NCBI GenBank assembly: GCA_030549205.1
Contig: JAUKTV010000027.1
Location: 1 to 64,000 of the forward strand
Direction: 5' to 3'
Length of the DNA stretch: 64,000 nt
From: Apiosordaria backusii
Taxonomy: Eukaryota > Ascomycota > Sordariomycetes > Sordariales > Lasiosphaeriaceae
Positions 57,303-64,000 of the stretch are shown here, piece by piece. How positions within the stretch are numbered: the first letter of the stretch is position 1; every line of letters begins with the position of its first letter. A model generated the notes under the pieces. The model was not told the origin of the DNA. It did no database searches and saw nothing but the letters and a program-made list of their open reading frames with translations. The position numbers and the translations under genes were made by a program.

Positions 57303-59252
57303 ATGAACCGAGCAGCCACATCCATCACTATCACTGACCCTTTTGTCAAGTACACGTCCCTGATAGCCACGGGTGTATACAGCCCTGATGCGGCCCAGTA
57401 CCGCCTCGCCCACCATCTGCAGAAGATATATGCAAGGCTGAAAGACTACAAGCCCACCCACGAATATCGCAGCAGGCTGGGCCAGATTGCCAGAGCTATT
57501 GATCCGGTCACGACAAACAAAAATGGAAGAGACGATATCGCTTCCCCTACCCATCCTATCCGACGAAATCCCCTCTTCTCAAAATTACTTCAACGAGATG
57601 AGCACAAAGACAGCCTTGCCCTGACACGAACGCTCACAGACCAGCAAGCTGCTCTCCATGTCAACTCTCCCAAGGGGCTTTTTCTCTCCGGAGAAGTGGG
57701 CATAGGCAAGTCGATGCTGCTCGATCTCCTAGCCGAGGGTCTTCCCACCCAAGGAAAAAAAAGATGGCATTACAATACCTTTATGCTCCACGCCTTCTCA
57801 CGGCTGGAAGAGTTCCGAAGGTCACATTCCAAGATCCTATCAACACATGGCGCAGAGTACTCGCTGCTGTGGATAGCAAAAGAAATGGTCGAGCAGTCTC
57901 CCATTCTTTTTCTGGATGAGTTCCAGCTGCCGGATCGGGCCGCTAGCAAGATCATGAACAATCTTTTCATTGCTTTTTTTCAGCTGGGCGGCGTTCTCAT
58001 TGCTTCATCCAACAGAATGCCCGAGGAGCTTGAGAAGGCCACGGGGGGCTATTACTCGCCACCAACCACTGGCGGTCTGGTTGAAAGAGTGTTAGGTTAT
58101 GGAAAGACTCGGTATGGCGAGCTGTTTGGACAGACCAGCGACTTTGCTAGCTTTCTGGAAGTCCTCAAGGCTCGGTGTGACTTTTGGCATATGGAAGGCA
58201 CACGGGACTGGCGGAGGAGAGAAAGTCATGCCGGCAGCTCTACACTCCCTGCCGCCGAGTCAAATGCTGCAGATGAGTCGTTGCATACCGATAGCTGGTC
58301 AGCAAGAACAACCGTCAGCACAGCTGAGCCAGGTCAGGCGCATGCTGAAAGCAGCCCTTCGGCACCAGCGATGTATTTCTTGCCATCTGAAAGTCAGGAA
58401 ACATGGCAATCCGTATACTCAAAGACTGCGGAGTGGGAGCCATCCTCTCACATAGTGTACGGCAGGAAGGTAACTGTCCCCAGACAGCGTGATGGAGTGG
58501 CCTGCTGGAGCTTCGATGACCTCGTGAGATCTCTTGGTCCTGCAGACTACATCAGCCTGGCGTCCAACTATCACACGTTCATCATTGACAATGTTCCCGT
58601 TCTGGACTTTTCAATGAAGAATGAGGCCAGAAGGTTCATCACCTTCTTGGATGCCCTTTATGAGTCTAGATGCAAGCTCATTGTCCGTGCCGAGGTTGGA
58701 CCTGATGACTTGTTCTTTCCAGAAATGAGGGGGGCATCAGCCCAAGCCTCGACCGAAGCCGGGACAGCCAATAGTCAAGAAGAGACTGTCGGCGATGCCA
58801 CATACTCAGAAACCATTGCAGAAGTCTTTCAAGATCAAATGTCACCATTCCGGCCAAACATCTCAACATATGCCGACTCTCGAAATGCCAAATACGACCC
58901 AGATCAAGATTCAGACTTTGGCAAAGAACAAGAAAACAAGATCGACTTCACCAAGGCCGGCGGCTTCACCGGGGAAGACGAGAGGTTTGCCTACAAGAGA
59001 GCAACCAGTCGGCTCTGGGAGCTATGCAGCGGGCAATGGCACGCACGGGAAGGGGATTGGTGGCATCCCCTGGCAAAAGAGGCCAGACACTGGGAAGGCA
59101 GGGAGGCGTCAAAACCTATGCCTTCGCCTTTGCATAGCACGGCGAAGAGCGAGATCACCATGGGCGAATCTGTAGAACTTGATGAGACCGCCGGCCTGGA
59201 GAGGCTCAGAGTTCAAAGCTTGAAGAAAGATGGCGAGCATCATATCACCTAA
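57303..59252 (+). CDS. AFG1: AFG1-like mitochondrial AAA ATPase (Lace1)
   Basis: Single exon, 649 aa. Walker A is GEVGIGKS, Walker B is ILFLDEFQLPD, with the sensor region IASSNRMPEEL; FFQLGGVLIASSN is characteristic of the AFG1 family. Other blocks are LKARCDFWHMEG and the late NEARRFITFLDALYESRCKL. Afg1 is a mitochondrial inner-membrane-associated ATPase that helps degrade or mature respiratory-chain subunits. The N-terminus lacks an obvious strong presequence (MNRAATSITITDPFVKYTSL), so targeting is inferred from the family. Two low-complexity Ser/Ala/Thr insertions (around residues 305-370 and 480-560) make it longer than yeast Afg1 (509). Confidence 0.92.
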   Translation: MNRAATSITITDPFVKYTSLIATGVYSPDAAQYRLAHHLQKIYARLKDYKPTHEYRSRLGQIARAIDPVTTNKNGRDDIASPTHPIRRNPLFSKLLQRDEHKDSLALTRTLTDQQAALHVNSPKGLFLSGEVGIGKSMLLDLLAEGLPTQGKKRWHYNTFMLHAFSRLEEFRRSHSKILSTHGAEYSLLWIAKEMVEQSPILFLDEFQLPDRAASKIMNNLFIAFFQLGGVLIASSNRMPEELEKATGGYYSPPTTGGLVERVLGYGKTRYGELFGQTSDFASFLEVLKARCDFWHMEGTRDWRRRESHAGSSTLPAAESNAADESLHTDSWSARTTVSTAEPGQAHAESSPSAPAMYFLPSESQETWQSVYSKTAEWEPSSHIVYGRKVTVPRQRDGVACWSFDDLVRSLGPADYISLASNYHTFIIDNVPVLDFSMKNEARRFITFLDALYESRCKLIVRAEVGPDDLFFPEMRGASAQASTEAGTANSQEETVGDATYSETIAEVFQDQMSPFRPNISTYADSRNAKYDPDQDSDFGKEQENKIDFTKAGGFTGEDERFAYKRATSRLWELCSGQWHAREGDWWHPLAKEARHWEGREASKPMPSPLHSTAKSEITMGESVELDETAGLERLRVQSLKKDGEHHIT

Positions 59253-60032
59253 GTGTATTCATCCCCTCCTCGTGTTTGTGGAGTCAGCGTGGTAGCTATA
59301 GTCAGGGTCTTGTCCACGTCACCCTTGGACAAATTACCTGATCACGCTCTGGACAAAAGAATTGGTATTGCCATTCATAGTTGACGCCTCATCATAACCA
59401 ACGGAGCTACACTTTTTGAAACATCGTAGGCCTGCTACACTAGGTATATTTAAGGCCTATTGACTATCTTCAAAGATGCACTAAACTAGCTATGTTTAAT
59501 GTCTGCGAACTATGTTTAAAAGGCTGTTAACTATGTTTAAAGGTCTGTTAACTGTTTTTAATTAAAACACATCACATGGGTATCTTCAGAAGCATAGCTT
59601 ACGCGGTTGTCCAGCGTTGGCTTGCCAAAGTACCTAATCTGTACTGCCACTTTCTTCTTGTCCACAGTTTGTTGATTACATATTCTTGGGAACTGGGCAT
59701 TCAGATAGTTACCTTACCTAGGTATGTGGCTGGTAAAGAGACTTTCTCTGCTATAGTGCATTTTTGAGTATATGCCAAGTTTGCCTCGTGGTACAAATAA
59801 AAGTCTATATTAAACTTTAGCACTCGTCGTCTAGGTAAGCAGGCATGCAAGCCCGTCATGCTTCTTCTTAAATCTCTTCTCTCTTTTATCTCTTTTCATC
59901 TCTAAAACTCACAACTCTACAAACTCGCCGCAGCTTTTCACATCCCACCCACCGCTTTGAAAACTCACAGCTCCAACAACCTCTCTCCGCTTCTCATCAT
60001 CCCCCCGATTTCAACTCTTGAACACAGCCAAA
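59253..60032. other. intergenic region with AT-rich tandem repeat
   Basis: Between two + strand genes; holds the 21-bp repeats listed separately. No gene seen. Confidence 0.5.
59486..59564. repeat. 21-bp tandem repeat, about 3.5 copies
   Basis: Units at 59508-59528 and 59529-59549 differ at very few positions (consensus AACTATGTTTAAAGGTCTGT plus T). A diverged copy precedes and a truncated one follows. The surrounding 150 bp is AT-rich and rich in TpA. Confidence 0.75.
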
Positions 60033-61031
60033 ATGCCCAACGGTATCAAGACCAGCTTCCTCATTCTCTCAGATACCCACGCCGAAAAGGGCCTCCCAAT
60101 CCCCAGCGTACCAGTCGACGTAGCAATCCACTGCGGCGACCTAACCGAAGAGTCGAAGCTCCACGAATTCCACACAACCCTGGAGCTCCTCCGCCGCATC
60201 AACGCGCCCCTAAAGCTAGTCATTCCCGGCAATCACGATTTCACCCTCGACAAGTCAGCCTTCCAGAAGAAAATCGACGAGTTCCACCGGCTGTACCCCG
60301 ACTCTTCTTCTGATGCAAGCCTCATCAAAGCCGAATATGGAGATTTCGGAGAGGCTAGACGCTTATTTGACAAATCCGAGGACATCGTCTTCTTAGAAGA
60401 GGGCACTCACACCTTCCACCTCCAAAACGGCGCCAAACTGACCGTCTACGCCAGCCCTTTCACACCATCTCCCGACGCAGACTGGGGATTTCAATACAAG
60501 CGCGGAGAGCACCACCAGTTCAAGATAACCGGCGATGTAGACATAGTCATCACCCACGGCCCCCCAAACGGAGTCCTTGACCGTACAGCCAACCAGAGAC
60601 TAGGATGCGAACACCTCTTTGCCGCCGTCGCGAGAGCACGCCCCAGGATGCACTGCTTTGGTCATGTTCACAGTGGTTGGGGAGCCAAGCTTGTGGCATG
60701 GCGCGAGAATGTACCCAGCGAGGTGACTCCTACTCACTTCAGCGCCATTGACAATGGGGGGTCGGTTCCCGTGGAAAGTCTCGCGGGTATTCTCCAGGGG
60801 AAATGGGACACGGAGGACGTGAGGAGGGAAAAGGAGGGGCGACTGGGGGGTTTGAGGAGGATGGGGTACCGCGGGATGAGTCACTGTGTTGGGGATGAGC
60901 AGCCGGTTGAGAAGGGGCGGAATACGCTTTTTGTCAACGCGGCTGTCAAAGCGGCGAGTGAGGAGGGGATGCAGTTTCCGTGGGTGGTGGAGATTGACTT
61001 GCCGGTTGCTGTGATGGATGGGTTGAGATGA
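60033..61031 (+). CDS. calcineurin-like metallophosphoesterase (MPPED-type)
   Basis: Single exon, 332 aa from the ATG at 60033. All metal-binding motifs of the family are present in order: LSDTHAE (D-x-H), HCGDLTEE (GD), IPGNHDFTLD (GNHD), ITHGPPNGVLD (the H of GH/TH) and CFGHVHSGWG (GHxH). This compact set resembles the MPPED1/2 and Ser/Thr phosphatase-like hydrolases common in fungi; the substrate is unknown. No signal peptide or TM. Codon usage is C-ending in the first half and G-ending in the last 300 nt. Confidence 0.88.
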   Translation: MPNGIKTSFLILSDTHAEKGLPIPSVPVDVAIHCGDLTEESKLHEFHTTLELLRRINAPLKLVIPGNHDFTLDKSAFQKKIDEFHRLYPDSSSDASLIKAEYGDFGEARRLFDKSEDIVFLEEGTHTFHLQNGAKLTVYASPFTPSPDADWGFQYKRGEHHQFKITGDVDIVITHGPPNGVLDRTANQRLGCEHLFAAVARARPRMHCFGHVHSGWGAKLVAWRENVPSEVTPTHFSAIDNGGSVPVESLAGILQGKWDTEDVRREKEGRLGGLRRMGYRGMSHCVGDEQPVEKGRNTLFVNAAVKAASEEGMQFPWVVEIDLPVAVMDGLR

Positions 61032-64000
61032 TAGAATTGAGTGTTTAAATAATATAATTACATGTGGGCAAGTCTCCCATTGTTGAGAACATGCTTCTTG
61101 AATTTCATATAATGCGGTATATGTTTCTTTCAAGGCCTATAAGAGTGAGATTACGTGCCTGTTCAGTAGCATGCCAATGAGTCTGCTGAACTGTAATGTG
61201 TGTAAGGAAGGAACTGTCTGGCGTGTCTGCTAGGTAGTTTGGAGGTGGCCGTGTTGGCATTTTTGATAGGTAAGTGTAATAAAATGGCTGTTCGGCTGTG
61301 TTGATACACAGTGCAATGAGCTTTTTGGGTAAAGCCATGTACATGTTGGCATCTTCAAAAGTTTTATCATAGGTAAGGCATTCTTGCTAGTTACCTAGCT
61401 AGTCCTGAAGAGATCATCTCTCAATGTCAGAAAAAATGGAAGACGGTATAGGCAGTAGCCACGCAATATCATTACTTTTCCGACTTCCCTATTAAGGCAC
61501 TATGTGAGTTCGGCGAGAAGAGCTCATCTCCGAACAAGGCGAGGATGACAAACTTGTAACATGTGACACCAATACGATACCTATCGCTAAACAGTCCAGC
61601 AGGAGAACTAAGCGACGGGAACGACACCCGTTTGGCGCCTTGGTTTGCATTCTATGAAGTTGTGTTCCATAGATAGGGGCTCATAACGAAAGCCTATGCA
61701 GGTTCATGCCCTTTCGTCACGATCTGGGGGGCGCTGATCACTGTGAGGCACGTACTGGAGGTAGACCATGTACCAGTACCAGTACCTTTCGGAAAATTTC
61801 AGAATATCTACAACACCAACCTTGCTAGGCTGTCATCAGTAGCTGCATCTTGGGATCTGTGTGATAAGAAAGGAAAAGGCTGCAGGCGCCAATCGCCAGG
61901 TAGAGGCTGGCGGGTAAAGCATGTGATGGTATAGTGATGACCAGGTGGTGAATGTTATAGCTATCTGTATGGTGGGGGACCGTTGCAACAAGGGTGGGAG
62001 TGTGGCATGATGAATATGCCTAGATCTGGAGTAAAAGATATATATATCTTGTCATCTTGTGCTTGTCCCAATAGTCCTTGAGCCTCGACCGCCGGTAGCT
62101 GCAGCCCGTCAGATCGTTGGATCCCCTGACGAACGCCACCAGGGCTTTTTGATAAGAGGACGGGAGTGATGAAAGTTTCGAAACAACATGTCCGACCCCG
62201 GATTTCTGCACATCTTACAGAGTCTGGAAGGGGTATCCGGGGAAGATGTGCCGTTCAAATCTGACGTTGGGCACAAGACAGCGGGAGATGTTCGGCGGGT
62301 CGAGAGGCGATGGGCCAATGAAATGGCCGTGATGAGATCTGAGGTGCTAGTCTAGGCAAAGGTAAGCGCCATATGGCGTTAAGCAGATGCAGAGCCTCCC
62401 GTTTGGTATGGCGGACCTGACACACATATGAGTGAGCCCACTACCCGCTTCGCATTGTGAAATGTACGGATTATTCTCCAACGTCCCGTCGTTGTGGGCG
62501 CCAAGGAGGTAGGTTGCGCAATGATGCATCATCTGCGGCCCACTTGAAGGCCACACGGCCGAGAGGAGAAATGTGCGGGGCCACCAAGGCAGGTAGTGTA
62601 GGCGAGACGCCGAAACTTAAACGCCTTCGACCTTCCCGTGTCTGCTGCTGCACGACATGATTTCCCCAAGAACGGCAATGCTGGACATAATGATGAAAGG
62701 GTCAAGGTCTGGCCAGTGAGAAGCAAGCGGTACCTGCAGATGCTGGAAATAGAAACCGGGCTTGTGGTGTTTTGGAAGGTTTCTAGAAAGATAGACGCCC
62801 GAGCAACATGTGGTGTTGGACTGGGCTGAGATGAATCACCAGCTCTTGAAACAGTGTCGTTACTTCGCACTCTGTTTTAAGACAAGGAAAAGAAACATTG
62901 AATCAATGCCCTCCTCATTAGAGGCTAATATTGATCCGAGTCCAAGTTCCAGGTTCGGTCACGTTATGATTGATGCCGTCATTTGCAAGTCACTTCGGCC
63001 TTCAACGTCAGCGGAGCGGACTTGGTTCCGAGCCCGAATTGACGAGTCACGACGTGATAGAGACACATCGCAAGTGGGCGTCGTGCCGTTGTTAGCACCG
63101 AAACAGCAACTCCTCCGGTCGACTTGTTCTGGCGGTCAGGAGAGCGTCGTCGACGGCCCCGCATCGGCCCGGTCTGACGAAGTGACCGTTCCGATACTTT
63201 TATGGGGCCCGAAATACGTATGCCGATTACAGCATCCACTTTTGCTGACGACACACCCGCCCGACCCTGTCAATCGCCCAACATTACGTGCGTCTACGCC
63301 TGTTGGGTCGCACCACACCGCTCAAATGGCCTCCTGTTCGGTGAACTGCTTTCTCATCAATATGAGCGAGTCCGGCCGGATCTTCAACATGGTATGAATA
63401 GGATGGTGACAGAGTCAAGCTGCATGCTTCATCACGGGACGAACATGCTGCGGCGGGGCACATGCCGGTTCGCATCCTCCAATTCGATTCGATGGCAGCT
63501 TTGTTTCTAAGAATACTCGATTATTCAAAATCCCGCCTTCTCATAGGCCCCGAGGGATCAGATTTCGAACCAATCAGAACCAGCACACTCTCTGGACAGG
63601 AACGAGACACCACTGCGGTAGTTGCGCTTCCTCTCCCTCCGGCACCTGGTCCCCCCTTCGCCTCCAGCAAGAAAGAGAAAAAAGCGCGCGTCGCAGAGCC
63701 TGATATTAAAGGTCGCAACTTGTGCATAAGGTGTGAGATGGTGTTCTATAATTATCACCCATGCCTGATCCCTGCACTGCCTAGACCACCACTTCTCGGA
63801 AGATTAGCGACCTGTGGGTTTCATCCTCGACGTCGACGCTGCAGAAGCTGGGTTCATCCTGAGTGTGGGGAGAACCATCTCTCATCAGTGATGAGTGACA
63901 GTCCCAGGAGCACCGTCGGGGCACAGGATTAACACGGTGAACTATCACCGTCAGAGGGCACGCCATGTCTCCTAGGGTGGCTCTGGTCACGACGTGATGG
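61032..64000. other. 3-kb region without supported gene
   Basis: Frames up to 195 codons exist (62810-63397) but overlap antisense frames of similar size and show no domain. A 55-codon frame at 62188-62355 is the only one with a normal-looking composition; it is weak. Nothing like a telomere repeat or transposon is visible. Confidence 0.5.

Noticed and set aside
8487..61031. Idea of a biosynthetic or defence gene cluster
   Set aside because: The genes are unrelated housekeeping functions; no backbone synthase, dedicated transporter, regulator or NLR-type gene is present.
62810..63397. 195-codon + strand frame near the right end
   Set aside because: No domain, overlapping antisense frames, no splice signals that extend it.

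Overview
The window is nuclear DNA of a filamentous ascomycete, most likely a sordariomycete. The evidence is the gene set (Rsp5/HulA-type HECT ligase, Pab2, Aip1, Alg13, Rrp4, Swc4, p24, Yck-type casein kinase, Nup133, Afg1), short introns of about 50-95 nt with GTRNGT donors and CTAAC-like branch sites, and a left end of extreme A+T content lacking almost all CpA/TpG and CpG, the mark of repeat-induced point mutation (RIP). No bacterial or viral gene is visible.

Layout. 1-2900 is a RIP-destroyed Ty1/copia retrotransposon on the + strand; reverse transcriptase and RNase H are still traceable. 2.9-8.5 kb is gene-poor: a tRNA-Asp with an intron, one Ser/Pro-rich orphan gene with a C-terminal hydrophobic segment, a 0.24-kb MITE with 28-bp perfect inverted repeats, and a 5S rRNA-like pseudogene. 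8.5-61 kb is a normal gene-dense block with 20 recognisable protein genes: SPX/3-TM protein, nitronate monooxygenase, amidohydrolase, RSP5, PAB2, an uncharacterised nuclear-looking protein, AIP1, a GT90 (CAP10-like) glycosyltransferase, a TRAPPC2L/Tca17 subunit, mitochondrial malonyl transferase MCT1, RRP4, fatty aldehyde dehydrogenase HFD1, mitoribosomal protein mS35, ALG13, SWC4, p24 protein ERP1, casein kinase YCK1, NUP133, AFG1 and a metallophosphoesterase. 61-64 kb has no supported gene.

The genes are housekeeping genes in no obvious common pathway, although three serve mitochondria (MCT1, mS35, AFG1) and three the early secretory pathway or glycosylation (TRAPPC2L, ALG13, ERP1). Several pairs are divergent with shared promoters (MCT1/RRP4, mS35/ALG13, SWC4/ERP1, NUP133/AFG1). 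I found no evident secondary-metabolite cluster or novel defence system.

The most unusual signals are: (i) a coding-strand base-skew reversal inside at least six genes, C-rich in the 5' part and G-rich in the 3' part, whichever strand the gene is on; (ii) an open reading frame that continues about 200 codons past the ALG13 stop and can be joined to it by a candidate intron; (iii) single-base frameshifts at C or G runs in RRP4 (three) and the nitronate monooxygenase (one), which look like homopolymer assembly errors; (iv) the MITE; (v) a catalytic cysteine codon of RSP5 split by its last intron. Exon boundaries were worked out by eye from splice signals, reading phase and family conservation; no alignment or RNA evidence was available.
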